A stretch of DNA of 64,000 nt from Vibrio aestuarianus (GTDB lineage Bacteria > Pseudomonadota > Gammaproteobacteria > Enterobacterales > Vibrionaceae): the NCBI RefSeq assembly GCF_012395185.1, contig NZ_JAAZTU010000007.1, forward strand, positions 62,001 to 126,000, given 5' to 3'. Positions 40,169 through 51,470 of the stretch are shown here, in pieces. The translations under genes were made by a program, and so were the position numbers. How positions within the stretch are numbered: position 1 is the first letter of the stretch; each line of letters opens with the position of its first letter. Below the pieces are notes generated by a model. It was not told the DNA's origin and ran no database searches. It saw only the letters and a list, made by a program, of their open reading frames with translations.

Positions 40169-41491
40169 TTATCGATTTTTTACAAATAGCGCCATAGATT
40201 CTAAATGACTCGTATGCGGAAACATATCCAACATGCCTAATTTTGCTAATTTATAACCTTGGCTTATCAAGCTTTGACTATCTCGAGCAAGCGTCGCTGG
40301 GTTACAAGAGACATAAACGACACTTTTTGCGCCTAAACGAGAAAGTTGATCAACAATACCAACTGCTCCTGCACGTGCTGGGTCGAGCAGTACTTTAGCA
40401 AATTTTTCCTTTGCCCACTCTTGGCTCGACAAATCTTGTTCCAAATTTGCTTGGTAGAACGCGATATTGTTTATATTGTTGTGCGTTGCATTCTGTTGTG
40501 CTTGTGTGACCATCTCGTCAACGCCTTCGACACCAACCACAAATTGTGCACGCTTAGCTATCGGCAAACTAAAATTACCCAAACCGCAGAATAAATCGAG
40601 TACCCGATCCTCTGGAGAAATCTGTAACCAGTCCATCGCTTGCTCAACCATTTTCTGGTTCACGTACCGATTGACCTGAATGAAGTTCGACGGCAAAAAT
40701 GGAATTATCACCCCCCCCTCACTGTAAGTGGCTTCTTTTCCTGAGAGAATTTCAAGTTGCTCACTTTGCGGGACAACGTACAGCGTTGCCTGATGCTGCG
40801 CGGCGAATTCAAGTAAGGCTTGTTTATCTTCTGGAGCTAATGCTTTGAGGTGCCTTAGCACAATAACTGCACCTTGTTCACCTAACACCAGTTCTACATG
40901 GCCGAGCTGTTCTTGCTGTTTAAACGTGGTTAATAACGCCTTTAAAGGGGCAAGTAACTGGTTTAACTGCGGCTCTAATACCGAGCAGTCTGTGATGTTA
41001 ACAATCTGCTTGCTCTGTTTTTTTCGAAAACCAAATAGCAGCTGCTGCTGTTTTTTATCCCACAGTAAACTGATACGTGCCCGACGACGATAACCTTTAT
41101 CGGGGCCTGAAACCGGCTCAGACAATGTCAACGTTTGGCCTGCAAATTTGGTCATTAATTGACTGAGCGTTTGCTGTTTATGCTCGATTTGAGCCTCATG
41201 GGTCAGATGTTGTAGATCGCAGCCGCCACATTGTGAGTAATGCGGACAAAACGCATCAATACGCTGCTCACTTGGCTTTAACACTTTGATCAATTGGCCA
41301 CGAGAAAATTTACTTTTACTCTCACTAAGCTGTATAAGCACTTGTTCGCCCGGCAGAGCACCATCGATAAAGATCGGTTTCTTTTGCTGATAAGCAATGC
41401 CTGCCCCTTGGTGATCAAGCCGCTCAATCAATACCGTTTGATGTTTGGTCTCTAGTTGCGTTTTCTTTTTCGGTTGGAAAAAACGTGCCAT
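40169..41491 (-). CDS. rlmD: 23S rRNA (uracil-1939-C5)-methyltransferase RlmD
   Basis: RlmD methylates U1939 of 23S rRNA. An N-terminal TRAM domain (about 15-75) precedes a [4Fe-4S] cluster site, [10 protein letters not shown], with a later distal cysteine. The SAM domain has [13 protein letters not shown] and the catalytic [11 protein letters not shown]. Length is 440 residues. The rlmD-relA-mazG order is the same as in E. coli, as is the divergent barA. Confidence 0.96.
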   Translation of the reverse strand: MARFFQPKKKTQLETKHQTVLIERLDHQGAGIAYQQKKPIFIDGALPGEQVLIQLSESKSKFSRGQLIKVLKPSEQRIDAFCPHYSQCGGCDLQHLTHEAQIEHKQQTLSQLMTKFAGQTLTLSEPVSGPDKGYRRRARISLLWDKKQQQLLFGFRKKQSKQIVNITDCSVLEPQLNQLLAPLKALLTTFKQQEQLGHVELVLGEQGAVIVLRHLKALAPEDKQALLEFAAQHQATLYVVPQSEQLEILSGKEATYSEGGVIIPFLPSNFIQVNRYVNQKMVEQAMDWLQISPEDRVLDLFCGLGNFSLPIAKRAQFVVGVEGVDEMVTQAQQNATHNNINNIAFYQANLEQDLSSQEWAKEKFAKVLLDPARAGAVGIVDQLSRLGAKSVVYVSCNPATLARDSQSLISQGYKLAKLGMLDMFPHTSHLESMALFVKNR

Positions 41492-41676
41492 GCTTTATGC
41501 CTACGTAAGATTTAATCGGTGTTTTTCTGCCCTAGCGTCACTATTTAGTGCGGGGATGATTGTCGAATTTACTCGACTTGATTAAGCTAACCGCTAATTA
41601 AACGATTTTCGTACTAGCTTCGCTTGTCAAACTGCGGGCTATTTTCCCATATCCACACCACGATGTTTAGACAATA

Positions 41677-44454
41677 ATGACCAGATATGGCTTACGCGCG
41701 CGCGTTATTACCTTAACCCTAGCTCCAACCTTGATTATCGGCTTATTGCTGAGTGCTTTTTTTTCCTTTAATCGCTACCACGATCTTGAAAATCAGGTGA
41801 TTAATGCAGGGGCGAGCATCATTGAACCCTTAGCGATTGCTAGCGAAGAGGCGTTAAAGAATCAAAGCCGTGAATCAGTACGACGTATTATCAGTTATGC
41901 ACACCGCAAAAATTCGAAGTTAGTTCGCAGTATTGCTGTATTTGACGCCAACCACGAATTATTTGTAACGTCTAACTTTCACCCCAATTTTGAAAGCCTG
42001 ACTTACCCAAAAGATAAACCGATACCGATCCTTAGTAGCTCACACCTGACCGAGAATACGCTAATTTTACGTACTCCCATCCTCGAAGAAAGTCGTCTAA
42101 TTGAAGGTGGGGGCTCTGAAGCCACTACGCCAGCGTTAGGTTATATTGCGATAGAGTTGGATCTTTCATCTTTGCGCTTACAGCAGTATCAAGAAATTTT
42201 TTCAGCCTTTTTGGTGCTAGCGCTTGGGTTAGGGTTATCAGGAGCCTTTGCATTTCGACTATTGCACGACGTCACACGTCCTATTACCCATATGAAAAAT
42301 ATGGTGGACAGAATTCGCCGTGGTCATTTGGATGTGCGCATTGAAGGTAAAATGCACGGCGAATTGGATTCGCTCAAAAAAGGCATCAATGCGATGGCAG
42401 TTTCGCTATCGGAATATCATGTTGAGATGCAACACAGCATTGATCAAGCGACCTCTGACTTACGTGAAACCTTAGAACAATTAGAGATTCAAAACGTCGA
42501 ACTCGATATTGCTAAAAAACGCGCCCAAGAAGCAGCACGCGTGAAATCAGAGTTTCTTGCCAATATGTCACATGAACTGCGCACCCCACTTAACGGTGTG
42601 ATCGGTTTTACCCGTCAAATGCTGAAAACACAGCTCAGCAACAGTCAAATGGATTACCTCCAAACCATCGAAAAATCAGCAAACAACTTATTGAATATCA
42701 TCAATGACATCTTAGATTTCTCTAAGCTTGAAGCAGGTAAATTGGCATTAGAAAACATTCCATTTGAGTTCCAAGAAAGCCTCGAAGAAGTGGTGAATTT
42801 GCAAGCCACCAGCGCTCATGAAAAAGGGCTGGAAATCACGCTTAAAGTTGACCAAAAAATCCCAGCAGGATTAGTTGGCGACCCACTACGAATTCAGCAA
42901 GTACTGACCAATCTTGTGGGCAACTCGATTAAATTTACTGAACGCGGCAATATCGATATTAGTGTCGAAATGCGCTCGCAGCGCGATGATGTGGTAGAGC
43001 TACAGTTCATGGTTCGCGATACGGGGATCGGCATTTCCGAGCGACAACAAGCCCAACTATTTCAAGCATTTAGTCAAGCCGACGCTAGTATTTCGCGTCG
43101 CTATGGTGGCACAGGCTTGGGACTGGTTATTACTCAGAAACTGGTCAGCCAAATGGGGGGAGAAATCAGCTTAACCAGTCGCCTACACCAAGGTTCAACC
43201 TTCTGGTTTACTCTGAGGTTGCACATCACCGAAATGCCAATGAGTGATTGGCTGGACCCTCAGATACTCAGCAGTAAACAATTGTTACTAATTGAACCCA
43301 ATATGCAAGCAGCCTCGATTACACAGCAGATGTTGGTTCAGGCGGGGCTACATGTTACTTATCGTTCAGTGATACCTGAAGAGTCAGAACATTTTGATTA
43401 TGTGCTACTTAATTTAGCGCCGAGTAAAGAAACTGACATTAAGTTGGTTGAACAATGGGTCAACAACGCCGTTAATATGGCAGATAATGTCATTATTGGT
43501 ACGCCAAGTACTGAGCTTGCGCTATCCGATCATCTGATGCAGCAATATCCAGTACAGTGCATCACCAAGCCGCTATCGCGGAAAAAACTGCTGCAAATAT
43601 TGATTGCCCACCAACCCGCCATTCAAGAGGTACCTGAATCACCTAGCGAGTTTGATAAACTACCACTGAAAGTCATGGCGGTTGATGATAACCCAGCCAA
43701 CCTAAAATTGATCATGGCACTGCTGCAAGAGCGCGTAGAAACCATTGTTTCTTGTACCAATGGCCAAGATGCCATCGAACAGGCGAAAGATCATAAGTTC
43801 GATATTATTTTGATGGACATCCAAATGCCGCATATGGATGGCGTTACCGCATGCCAGGAAATCAAAAAGACCCAGCTTAATGCTCAAACCCCCGTTATCG
43901 CTGTTACCGCTCATGCCATGGTTGGGGAGCGAGATCGTCTCTTGAAAGCTGGTATGGACGATTACCTAACCAAACCTATCGAAGAACATATTTTGCAGCA
44001 GGTATTGGTTCACTGGAATCCGCACACGACTAGCCATGAAGTTGAAAAGCTAGAGCTCACTGAGCACTTGGAACCGATAATAGAGGCTCAAGAAGTCGCA
44101 CATGCCGACACCATCATCATTGACTGGCAAACGGCCCTCAAACAGTCAGCCAACAAGGAAGACTTAGCAAAAGATCTACTGAAAATGTTGGTAGAGTCGA
44201 TCCCTGAAATTAATCAAGTCGTTGCAATGGCATTAGAAGATGATGAATATTCAACGCAAGATCTGCTCCATCATGTACACAAACTGCATGGTAGCTGCTC
44301 GTACAGTGGCGTTCCGCGCTTGAAAAAAGTGTGTGCCACTATTGAGCAAGCTCTACGAGCAGGACAATTGATCAGTGATATTGAGCCAGAGCTATTTGAG
44401 CTGCAAGATGAGATGGAAAAAGTAGTCGTAACGGCAAAACCTTATCTGGTTTAG
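41677..44454 (+). CDS. barA: hybrid sensor histidine kinase BarA (VarS-type)
   Basis: BarA phosphorylates UvrY (VarA in V. cholerae), which drives Csr small RNAs controlling carbon storage and virulence. Two membrane helices lie at about 9-30 and 173-196, flanking a periplasmic domain of about 140 residues. HAMP follows, then HisKA with H299 (MSHELRTPLNG), HATPase (GTGLGLVI), a degenerate receiver, a true receiver with D714 (LMDIQMPHMDG), and an HPt domain with H871 (KLHGS). Length is 925 residues. Its partner regulator is not in the window. Confidence 0.96.
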   Translation: MTRYGLRARVITLTLAPTLIIGLLLSAFFSFNRYHDLENQVINAGASIIEPLAIASEEALKNQSRESVRRIISYAHRKNSKLVRSIAVFDANHELFVTSNFHPNFESLTYPKDKPIPILSSSHLTENTLILRTPILEESRLIEGGGSEATTPALGYIAIELDLSSLRLQQYQEIFSAFLVLALGLGLSGAFAFRLLHDVTRPITHMKNMVDRIRRGHLDVRIEGKMHGELDSLKKGINAMAVSLSEYHVEMQHSIDQATSDLRETLEQLEIQNVELDIAKKRAQEAARVKSEFLANMSHELRTPLNGVIGFTRQMLKTQLSNSQMDYLQTIEKSANNLLNIINDILDFSKLEAGKLALENIPFEFQESLEEVVNLQATSAHEKGLEITLKVDQKIPAGLVGDPLRIQQVLTNLVGNSIKFTERGNIDISVEMRSQRDDVVELQFMVRDTGIGISERQQAQLFQAFSQADASISRRYGGTGLGLVITQKLVSQMGGEISLTSRLHQGSTFWFTLRLHITEMPMSDWLDPQILSSKQLLLIEPNMQAASITQQMLVQAGLHVTYRSVIPEESEHFDYVLLNLAPSKETDIKLVEQWVNNAVNMADNVIIGTPSTELALSDHLMQQYPVQCITKPLSRKKLLQILIAHQPAIQEVPESPSEFDKLPLKVMAVDDNPANLKLIMALLQERVETIVSCTNGQDAIEQAKDHKFDIILMDIQMPHMDGVTACQEIKKTQLNAQTPVIAVTAHAMVGERDRLLKAGMDDYLTKPIEEHILQQVLVHWNPHTTSHEVEKLELTEHLEPIIEAQEVAHADTIIIDWQTALKQSANKEDLAKDLLKMLVESIPEINQVVAMALEDDEYSTQDLLHHVHKLHGSCSYSGVPRLKKVCATIEQALRAGQLISDIEPELFELQDEMEKVVVTAKPYLV

Positions 44455-44481
44455 CCATTAAACCTGAACAATAAGAATAGG

Positions 44482-44513
44482 TTGGAGTTGCGCCATAGAT
44501 GCCGCAACTCCAA
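44482..44513. terminator. inverted repeat between barA and acpS
   Basis: Perfect 11-bp arms TTGGAGTTGCG and CGCAACTCCAA are separated by 10 bases between convergent genes. No clear T run is present, so termination by this hairpin alone is uncertain. Confidence 0.55.
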
Positions 44514-44529
44514 TGAGCATAACTACTAA

Positions 44530-44910
44530 CTACGATTCGAATATCACCGTTGCGACCGCATAGTGACGTTCATCCGATATCGTTAAGTGGATATGTTGCA
44601 CACCAGCAACTTCAGCCAATTGCGCCGCCTTGCCAGAGAGCGTCAGCAGTGGTTTACCATTTTGATCATTGCTAATTGTGAAGTCTTGAAAACTGACGCC
44701 ATGTGCGATACCAGTACCCAATGCTTTCGATGCTGCTTCTTTGGCTGCAAAGCGCTTAGCAAGATAGCGGCCCTTTTGCTTCAATGAAGTAAATACAGCG
44801 AGCTCTTGCGGTGTCAAAATACGCTCGGCAAAAGCATCACCACTGCGTGATAATGCTTTTTCTATACGTTCGATTTCTGCGATATCACTACCCAGACCAA
44901 CAATAGCCAC
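44530..44910 (-). CDS. acpS: holo-[acyl-carrier-protein] synthase
   Basis: AcpS transfers 4'-phosphopantetheine from CoA to apo-ACP. The magnesium-binding aspartate is in [13 protein letters not shown] and the glutamate in [13 protein letters not shown]. Length is 126 residues, as in E. coli. It is last in the long rpoE-side run, 9 bases after pdxJ; the pdxJ-acpS pair is widely conserved. Confidence 0.97.
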   Translation of the reverse strand: MAIVGLGSDIAEIERIEKALSRSGDAFAERILTPQELAVFTSLKQKGRYLAKRFAAKEAASKALGTGIAHGVSFQDFTISNDQNGKPLLTLSGKAAQLAEVAGVQHIHLTISDERHYAVATVIFES

Positions 44911-44919
44911 TCGTTAACC

Positions 44920-45651
44920 TTATTTACGCGCCGCTTGCATGATTGCTCTCATGTCAGCAACAGCTTTATCTAAACCGTCAAACACGGCGCGACCAATGAT
45001 AGAGTGGCCAATATTCAATTCATAGATTTCAGGCAATGCCGCGATAGCCGCTACGTTATGGTAAGTCAAACCATGACCAGCGTTAACGGTGATGCCAAGG
45101 TCACTGGCATAACTTGCCGCTGCTGCAATTTTCTTCAACTCATCTTGTTGATCAGTTTCCGTTTCAGCGTCAGCGTAATGACCAGTATGCAGCTCGATAA
45201 ATGGTGCACCGCATGCTTTAGCGGCGTCAATTTGTTCACGGTCAGCATCAATAAAGAGCGAGACTTTAATCCCTGCCTCCGTCAGCTTTTCGGTTGCAGC
45301 TTTGACTTTTTCAAGCTGACCAAGAACGTCCAAACCACCTTCAGTGGTCAGTTCTTCACGCTTTTCAGGCACTAAACAAACAAATTCAGGCTGTGTTTTT
45401 AGAGCAATATCGACCATTTCATCAGTCACGGCCATTTCAAGGTTCATACGAGTTTGCAGCGTTTCACGCAAAATACGAACATCGCGATCTTTAATATGGC
45501 GTCGGTCTTCACGCAAATGGATTGTGATGCCATCAGCACCCGCGCGTTCAGCGATTTCAGCAGCGTGAACTGGGTCTGGATATTTGGTACCACGTGCATT
45601 ACGTAAAGTTGCGATATGATCGATATTAACGCCTAAATAAATTGCGCTCAT
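44920..45651 (-). CDS. pdxJ: pyridoxine 5'-phosphate synthase
   Basis: PdxJ condenses 1-deoxyxylulose 5-phosphate with amino-oxoacetone phosphate to give pyridoxine 5'-phosphate. It is a TIM barrel; the sequence starts [18 protein letters not shown] and has [17 protein letters not shown] and [10 protein letters not shown], which form the phosphate and substrate sites. Length is 243 residues. Its start overlaps the recO stop by four bases. Confidence 0.97.
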   Translation of the reverse strand: MSAIYLGVNIDHIATLRNARGTKYPDPVHAAEIAERAGADGITIHLREDRRHIKDRDVRILRETLQTRMNLEMAVTDEMVDIALKTQPEFVCLVPEKREELTTEGGLDVLGQLEKVKAATEKLTEAGIKVSLFIDADREQIDAAKACGAPFIELHTGHYADAETETDQQDELKKIAAAASYASDLGITVNAGHGLTYHNVAAIAALPEIYELNIGHSIIGRAVFDGLDKAVADMRAIMQAARK

Positions 45652-46376
45652 TTTCCTATACTCCGTACTTTGGAAAAACTGGTCATTGGCAGGAAAAGTT
45701 CCCTGCTCTTTAAAGGTTTACCGCCAAGATACGGCTTTAAGGCTATACGTGTAAAGCGTTTTGCCGCTTGAAGTTGCTCTTTGGTCACGAAGCGACGTTC
45801 ACTAATTGCGATCAACTCATTCCCCATAAAGGTTAAGTTATCTCGGCGCACTGACGCAATAAAGCCTTTCTGTTCGCGATAACGATACGTCATCTCTGGG
45901 TCAATCGCTTCGCCTGTTCCTGCGCAATGTAAAAAATCGACGCCATAGCCCATTGCTGCGAGCAGGGCGAGTTCAAAACGTCTCAGGGCCGGCTCTGGAT
46001 TATCACATTGAGCAAGTTCGGTAAGGGCATGCAAGTAGTCATGAAACAGACCGGGAGCAGGCACTTCTTGTGCTAACACTCGCCCAATCAATTCATTCAC
46101 GTACATCGCAGAGTAGAGAGTAATGCCATAAAGAGGTAACCCTAAACTGATTGGTTCTGCTTGGCGAAGGGTTTTCATCGAGCTATTGCCCGACCATTTG
46201 AGTAATAAGGGAGTAAAAGGCTGTAAAGCACCTTTGAGATTCGAACGTTTGCTGCGCGCGCCTTTAGACATCAAAGTAACACGACCATACTCCTCGCTAA
46301 AAACATCAAGGATCAAACTCGACTCGCTATAAGGACGTCGATGGAGGACAAAACAACGTTGTAAACCTTCAGACAT
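45648..46376 (-). CDS. recO: DNA repair protein RecO
   Basis: RecO works with RecR to load RecA onto SSB-coated gaps. The N-terminal OB fold begins [25 protein letters not shown]. The helical C-terminal domain lacks the zinc-finger cysteines found in Firmicute RecO, as usual for gammaproteobacteria. Length is 242 residues. It overlaps pdxJ by four bases and lies 50 bases after era, across a small hairpin with GAGATGAG/CTCATCTC arms at 46388-46417. Confidence 0.95.
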   Translation of the reverse strand: MSEGLQRCFVLHRRPYSESSLILDVFSEEYGRVTLMSKGARSKRSNLKGALQPFTPLLLKWSGNSSMKTLRQAEPISLGLPLYGITLYSAMYVNELIGRVLAQEVPAPGLFHDYLHALTELAQCDNPEPALRRFELALLAAMGYGVDFLHCAGTGEAIDPEMTYRYREQKGFIASVRRDNLTFMGNELIAISERRFVTKEQLQAAKRFTRIALKPYLGGKPLKSRELFLPMTSFSKVRSIGK

Positions 46377-46426
46377 AAAGTAACTCAGAGATGAGCAGCA
46401 CTATGACTACTCATCTCTAATATGGG

Positions 46427-47398
46427 TTATAGATCGTCAATATAACCTAGGCTACGAAGGGCGCGTTCATCATCTGCCCACCCTGACTTCACTTTCACCC
46501 AAGTTTCGAGGTAAACCTTGCGACCAAACAGCTCTTCCATATCTAAACGGGCTTCGCGACCGATGGTTTTAATTTTCTCACCACCTTTACCAATCACCAT
46601 TTTCTTCTGACCGCTGCGTTCGACTAGGATCAAAGCATTGATATGAAAGCCATCCGTTTCAGGGTTGTAATCGAAACGTTCAATTTCAACCGTAACAGAA
46701 TAAGGTAGCTCTTCACCGGTAAAGCGCATCAATTTTTCACGTACAATTTCAGATGCCATAAAACGCTGAGAACGGTCAGTCACATACTCTTCAGGGAAAT
46801 GGTGTGTCGCTTTCGGCAAATGCTCACGCACGTGTTTACGTAATACATCGACATTTTTACCGTGTTTAGCGGCAATCGGTACGATATCGACAAACTCCAT
46901 TTTCTTAGATAGTTCAGACATGTGCAGCATAACGTCATTACGATCTTTCACGTTATCAACTTTATTCACACACAGAACAACAGGGAAATTAGCGTTACGT
47001 AGTTTGTTAAGCACCATTTCATCATCAGCAGTCCACTGAGTGCCATCGACAAGAAACAGCACCAAGTTTACATCACTTAAAGAACTGCTCGCCGCTCGGT
47101 TCATTAAGCGGTTGATGGCACGTTTTTCTTCAATGTGTAGCCCTGGAGTGTCGACATAAATCGCTTGGTATTGACCGTCAGTTTCCACGCCCATAATACG
47201 ATGGCGAGTAGTTTGCGGCTTGCGCGATGTGATCGAAATTTTTTGCCCAAGCAGGTTATTTAGCAACGTTGATTTACCAACATTAGGACGGCCAACAATG
47301 GCGACAAAACCACAGTGTTGATCATCGGGTGCCGTTGCTTCATTAGCGCTAGTATTTGATGCAAAGTATGCATCTAAGTCGAATTCGTTATCAGCCAT
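46427..47398 (-). CDS. era: ribosome-assembly GTPase Era
   Basis: Era binds 16S rRNA near its 3' end and checks 30S maturation. The GTPase domain has G1 GRPNVGKST (36-44), G3 DTPG and G4 NKVD. The C-terminal KH domain has [14 protein letters not shown]. At 323 residues it is longer than E. coli Era (301); the first 28 residues form an acidic, low-complexity extension. It overlaps rnc by eight bases, the classical rnc-era coupling. Confidence 0.97.
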   Translation of the reverse strand: MADNEFDLDAYFASNTSANEATAPDDQHCGFVAIVGRPNVGKSTLLNNLLGQKISITSRKPQTTRHRIMGVETDGQYQAIYVDTPGLHIEEKRAINRLMNRAASSSLSDVNLVLFLVDGTQWTADDEMVLNKLRNANFPVVLCVNKVDNVKDRNDVMLHMSELSKKMEFVDIVPIAAKHGKNVDVLRKHVREHLPKATHHFPEEYVTDRSQRFMASEIVREKLMRFTGEELPYSVTVEIERFDYNPETDGFHINALILVERSGQKKMVIGKGGEKIKTIGREARLDMEELFGRKVYLETWVKVKSGWADDERALRSLGYIDDL

Positions 47399-48068
47399 TT
47401 GTTAGTTGCTCTAGTGCAATTTCAGCAGCCGCTTGTTCAGCTTTGCGACGGCTAGTGCCTTTACCAATTACAGGGGTTCCTACTCCTGCGACATCACACG
47501 ACACCGTAAACTCTTGGTTGTGTGCTTCACCTTTAATATTAGTCACTGTATAGATTGGCAGCTGTTTTCTTCTGCCTTGCAGAAACTCTTGAAGGCGAGT
47601 TTTTGGATCTTTTTGTGAAACGCCGGGCTCGATGGCATCTAAACGATCTTGATACCAACTCAAAATAATACCGCGTATCACTTCAACATCGCTGTCTAAG
47701 TAAATAGCACCAATGATGGCTTCTACGGCATCAGCAAGGATTGAATCACGACGAAAACCGCCACTTTTCAACTCACCTGGACCTAATTTTAAGTAATCTC
47801 CTAGGCAAAATTCTCGACCTAGTTCCGCCAGAGTATGACCACGAACTAACGTAGCGCGCATACGACTCATATCCCCTTCATTCACTTTAGGGAAACGATG
47901 GTATAGCTCATCGGCGATGACAAAACTTAAAATTGAATCGCCCAGAAACTCAAGACGTTCATTGTGCTTACCATTTGCACTGCGATGTGTCAGTGCTAAG
48001 GAAATAAACTCGGGATCATTAAATTGATAGCCGAGTTTAGTTTCTAATTTGCTAATTGGAGAATTCAT
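47391..48068 (-). CDS. rnc: ribonuclease III
   Basis: RNase III cleaves double-stranded RNA in rRNA precursors and some mRNAs. The catalytic signature [12 protein letters not shown] is at 36-47, with [13 protein letters not shown] later. The C-terminal dsRNA-binding domain has [13 protein letters not shown] and [18 protein letters not shown]. Length is 225 residues. In E. coli the enzyme cuts its own leader to autoregulate; a short hairpin precedes the gene here. Confidence 0.97.
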   Translation of the reverse strand: MNSPISKLETKLGYQFNDPEFISLALTHRSANGKHNERLEFLGDSILSFVIADELYHRFPKVNEGDMSRMRATLVRGHTLAELGREFCLGDYLKLGPGELKSGGFRRDSILADAVEAIIGAIYLDSDVEVIRGIILSWYQDRLDAIEPGVSQKDPKTRLQEFLQGRRKQLPIYTVTNIKGEAHNQEFTVSCDVAGVGTPVIGKGTSRRKAEQAAAEIALEQLTNG

Positions 48069-48087
48069 GCTCTCTCGATGTAATGAT

Positions 48088-48105
48088 GGCTAGCCAAGGC
48101 TAGCC
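48088..48105. repeat. palindromic hairpin in the lepB-rnc junction
   Basis: GGCTAGCC occurs twice with only AA between. Each copy is self-complementary, so they can pair as an 8-bp hairpin or dimerise. It lies just after lepB and 20 bases before rnc, where E. coli carries the RNase III autoregulatory site, although that structure is longer. Confidence 0.5.
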
Positions 48106-49001
48106 TAGTTAATACCACCAATGCGGTTAAAACGCACACCAGTTGGAATCCATGAAGGTAAAACGCTATCGGCATCACGCTCAAATTCGAAGCTGATCCA
48201 AATAGCAACGGCTTTACCGACTAAGTTTGCTTCTGGGACAAAACCCCAGTAGCGACTATCAGCACTGTTGTCACGGTTATCACCCATCACAAAATACTGA
48301 CCTTGTGGAACAACCCACTCGTTAACACCATGACGAGGTTGATACGCATCAACGCGATCACGACGCAATGGATTGATCAAAATCTGGTGTTCAACCTGGC
48401 CTAGCTTTTCATTCACTTGGATTAAGGGAATGCCATTTTGGTTGAATTCACTCTCTTCAACATTGGACAGTTTGACCTGTTTACATTCTGTTGAACCTTG
48501 AGCTTGGATACAAACTTCCTTGTTACTACTATAGCGAACCGTATCGCCTGGCATACCCACTACACGCTTGATGTAGTCAATACTTGGCTGTGGTGGATAT
48601 TTAAAAACTACAATATCTCCACGCTCAGGCTTACCCGTTTCAACCAATTGAGTACGCCATACCGGGTCTTTCAAACCATAAGCATATTTCTCAACCAGGA
48701 TAAAATCACCAACCAATAATGTTGGCATCATCGAACCTGATGGAATTTGAAACGGTTCATAGATAAAAGAACGCAGCACCAGCACCAAAGCAATCACAGG
48801 GAAAATAGAGACACTATTTTCTACCCACCATGGTTGAGCGGCGACTTTAGCCGTCACACTGGCATCTAATCCGTTGGTTTGCGCTTCAATACCGGCCACT
48901 TTGTGCTGGCGTTTCTTTGCCCAAACCAACTTTTCTAGCACCCAGACCACTCCGGTCACTAAGGTCACGATCACCAAGATGAGTGAGAATGTATTTGCCA
49001 T
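48105..49001 (-). CDS. lepB: signal peptidase I
   Basis: LepB cleaves signal peptides from exported proteins. Two membrane helices are seen (about 4-24 and 62-80). The catalytic dyad is S90 (IPSGSMMPTL) and K145 (YIKRVVGMPGD). The GDNRDNSADSRYWG box is intact. Length is 298 residues. It is downstream of lepA with a hairpin between them. Confidence 0.97.
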   Translation of the reverse strand: MANTFSLILVIVTLVTGVVWVLEKLVWAKKRQHKVAGIEAQTNGLDASVTAKVAAQPWWVENSVSIFPVIALVLVLRSFIYEPFQIPSGSMMPTLLVGDFILVEKYAYGLKDPVWRTQLVETGKPERGDIVVFKYPPQPSIDYIKRVVGMPGDTVRYSSNKEVCIQAQGSTECKQVKLSNVEESEFNQNGIPLIQVNEKLGQVEHQILINPLRRDRVDAYQPRHGVNEWVVPQGQYFVMGDNRDNSADSRYWGFVPEANLVGKAVAIWISFEFERDADSVLPSWIPTGVRFNRIGGIN

Positions 49002-49027
49002 GGACTTCCCTTATCTAAAAATACGAA

Positions 49028-49053
49028 AGTGAAAGAGCCGAAACTCTTTCACT
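49028..49053 (-). terminator. hairpin between lepA and lepB
   Basis: The 10-bp perfect stem AGTGAAAGAG/CTCTTTCACT has a 6-base loop. On the minus strand it is followed by TTCGTATTTTT. It could act as an attenuator inside the operon. Confidence 0.5.
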
Positions 49054-49093
49054 TATGATTACTGCATGATGAACGGTACATTCAACGCAATGA

Positions 49094-50887
49094 TTAATCT
49101 TTACCAACATGAAGAATCGCAAGGAACGCTTCTTGTGGTAACTCTACGTTACCAATTTGCTTCATGCGTTTCTTACCTTCTTTCTGTTTCTTCAACAGTT
49201 TCTTCTTACGACTCACATCACCACCGTAACATTTTGCTAGTACGTTTTTACGTAGCTGTTTGACGGTTGAACGAGCAATAATATGGTTGCCAATCGCGGC
49301 TTGAATCGCAATATCAAACATTTGGCGAGGGATGAATTCTTTCATCTTCTCAACAACTTGACGACCACGTGTTTGCGAGTTGTCTTTATGCGTGATGATA
49401 GCCAAAGCATCCACTTTGTCACCATTAAGCAAAATATCAACACGAACCATGCTTGATGCTTCAAAACGTTGGAAACCGTAATCCAATGATGCGTAACCAC
49501 GTGATGTCGACTTCAAACGGTCAAAGAAATCGAGTACCACTTCAGCCATAGGAACGTCGTAAGTCAGTGCTACTTGGTTGCCGTGGTAAACCATATCAAC
49601 CTGCACACCACGCTTTTCAATACACAAGGTAATCACATTACCTAGGTATTCAGAAGGTACCAGAATGTTACAACGAGCAATTGGCTCACGAATTTCTTCA
49701 ATGTCATTAACCGCTGGCAATTTAGCAGGGCTATCAACATAAAGTACCGTACCGTCAGTTTTTTCAACTTCATACACTACCGTTGGTGCGGTGGTGATAA
49801 GATCAAGGTCGTATTCACGCTCTAGACGTTCTTGAATAATCTCCATATGGAGCATACCCAAGAAGCCACAACGGAAACCAAAACCTAGTGCTGCCGAGCT
49901 TTCTGGCTCATAAAACAGTGACGCATCGTTAAGACTAAGTTTACCTAATGCATCGCGGAAATTTTCATAATCATCAGAAGAAACCGGGAAAAGACCAGCA
50001 TAAACCTGAGGTTTCACCTTTTTAAATCCTGGTAATGCTTTTTCACATGGTGTTTTTGCTGAAGTCAACGTATCGCCAACTGGCGCACCAAGGATGTCTT
50101 TAATACCACAAACAACCCAGCCCACTTCACCAGTATTTAATTCAGTTTGGTCGACTTGTTTTGGCGTAAAAATCCCCAAACGATCAACACCCCAAATTTG
50201 CCCGGTACTCATCACTTTAATCTTGTCATTCTTCTTCAATACGCCGTTTTTCACGCGTACAAGAGAAACCACACCTAAGTAGTTATCAAACCAAGAGTCA
50301 ATGATCAAAGCTTGCAGTGGCGCATCAGGATCACCTTCTGGCGCCGGAATACCAGAAACGATCTTTTCGAGTACATCATCAACCCCAAGACCAGTTTTAG
50401 CCGAACAACGGACAGCATCAATCGCATCAATACCAACGATATCTTCAATCTCTTCCGCTACACGCTCTGGTTCTGCGGCTGGCAAATCGATTTTGTTAAG
50501 GATAGGAACAACTTCCAGTTCCATTTCAATCGCAGTGTAACAGTTAGCCAAGGTTTGAGCTTCAACACCTTGACCTGCATCCACTACTAATAATGCACCT
50601 TCACAGGCGGCAAGAGAACGGGAAACTTCATAAGAGAAGTCAACGTGTCCAGGAGTATCGATAAAGTTGAGCTGGTATGTCTCGCCATCTTTTGCTTGGT
50701 AGTCGAGCGTCACACTCTGCGCTTTGATGGTGATGCCACGCTCACGTTCAAGATCCATAGAATCGAGGACTTGAGCTGCCATTTCACGATTACTCAATCC
50801 ACCACAAACTTGGATTAAACGGTCAGAGAGGGTCGACTTACCATGGTCGATGTGGGCGATAATCGAAAAGTTACGAATGTGCTTCAT
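49094..50887 (-). CDS. lepA: elongation factor 4 (LepA)
   Basis: LepA is a ribosomal GTPase that affects initiation and 30S biogenesis. It begins [20 protein letters not shown] with the G1 P-loop, then DTPGHVDF (G3) and NKIDLP (G4). The LepA-specific C-terminal domain ends AILHVGKD. The ATG at 50887 gives 597 residues, close to the E. coli length of 599. An in-frame ATG at 50953 would add 22 unrelated residues and is rejected. It is 112 bases downstream of rseC. Confidence 0.97.
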   Translation of the reverse strand: MKHIRNFSIIAHIDHGKSTLSDRLIQVCGGLSNREMAAQVLDSMDLERERGITIKAQSVTLDYQAKDGETYQLNFIDTPGHVDFSYEVSRSLAACEGALLVVDAGQGVEAQTLANCYTAIEMELEVVPILNKIDLPAAEPERVAEEIEDIVGIDAIDAVRCSAKTGLGVDDVLEKIVSGIPAPEGDPDAPLQALIIDSWFDNYLGVVSLVRVKNGVLKKNDKIKVMSTGQIWGVDRLGIFTPKQVDQTELNTGEVGWVVCGIKDILGAPVGDTLTSAKTPCEKALPGFKKVKPQVYAGLFPVSSDDYENFRDALGKLSLNDASLFYEPESSAALGFGFRCGFLGMLHMEIIQERLEREYDLDLITTAPTVVYEVEKTDGTVLYVDSPAKLPAVNDIEEIREPIARCNILVPSEYLGNVITLCIEKRGVQVDMVYHGNQVALTYDVPMAEVVLDFFDRLKSTSRGYASLDYGFQRFEASSMVRVDILLNGDKVDALAIITHKDNSQTRGRQVVEKMKEFIPRQMFDIAIQAAIGNHIIARSTVKQLRKNVLAKCYGGDVSRKKKLLKKQKEGKKRMKQIGNVELPQEAFLAILHVGKD

Positions 50888-50999
50888 AGGTTTGGGATGA
50901 CTAAACTCTTGCAAAAAGGAACATAAGAACGCGACATCAAGTGGCGTTTCCATAAAGTTGGCAGATTCTACCCAATTTCGATAGGGATCGCATCATAAA

Positions 51000-51470
51000 T
51001 TAGGCAATGGGCTCACCGAGGACTCGAACCAAAACCACCTCAAGCTGTGAACGTTTTTCAAGAACGGTGGAGAATCGTTTGGCAATGATGATCCCAACGG
51101 CGATAAAAAGTGCCGCGCTCATAATCACCAAACCTTCGCCACCATTAAACATAGGGGCAATAACAGCATCACCGAGCCAAGCTCCAAGCATCATCATAAA
51201 TAACGGCACTAGGTAAACCAAAGCCGCCGATTGAAGTAAGCTTTTTTCAGGAAAACCAATTTCAATCACCTGGCCAGGCTTGACTGTTTTGTCCGTATTG
51301 AGTTGCCAGTGCAGTGTTTTGTTGCCCACAGCTTTAGAAACAATCCCCGTCCCACAACTTTTTGATGAAGAACAACTGCTGCAACTGGTCTGCTGTTCAC
51401 AACTGAGTTCAACATGAAACCCTTGTTGCTTTAATTGAACAGAAGTCACTGTCGCCAACGCCGTCATCAT
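51000..51470 (-). CDS. rseC: sigma-E regulatory membrane protein RseC
   Basis: RseC is an inner-membrane protein with a positive or redox-related effect on sigma-E and on SoxR reduction. A cysteine-rich N-terminal part (CEQQTSCSSCSSSKSCG) may bind an Fe-S cluster. Two membrane helices follow at about 85-105 and 110-128. Length is 156 residues. It overlaps the rseB stop by four bases. Confidence 0.95.
   Translation of the reverse strand: MMTALATVTSVQLKQQGFHVELSCEQQTSCSSCSSSKSCGTGIVSKAVGNKTLHWQLNTDKTVKPGQVIEIGFPEKSLLQSAALVYLVPLFMMMLGAWLGDAVIAPMFNGGEGLVIMSAALFIAVGIIIAKRFSTVLEKRSQLEVVLVRVLGEPIA

Noticed and set aside
50888..50953. 22-residue extension of lepA
   Set aside because: Not found in LepA proteins; [18 protein letters not shown] is the usual start.
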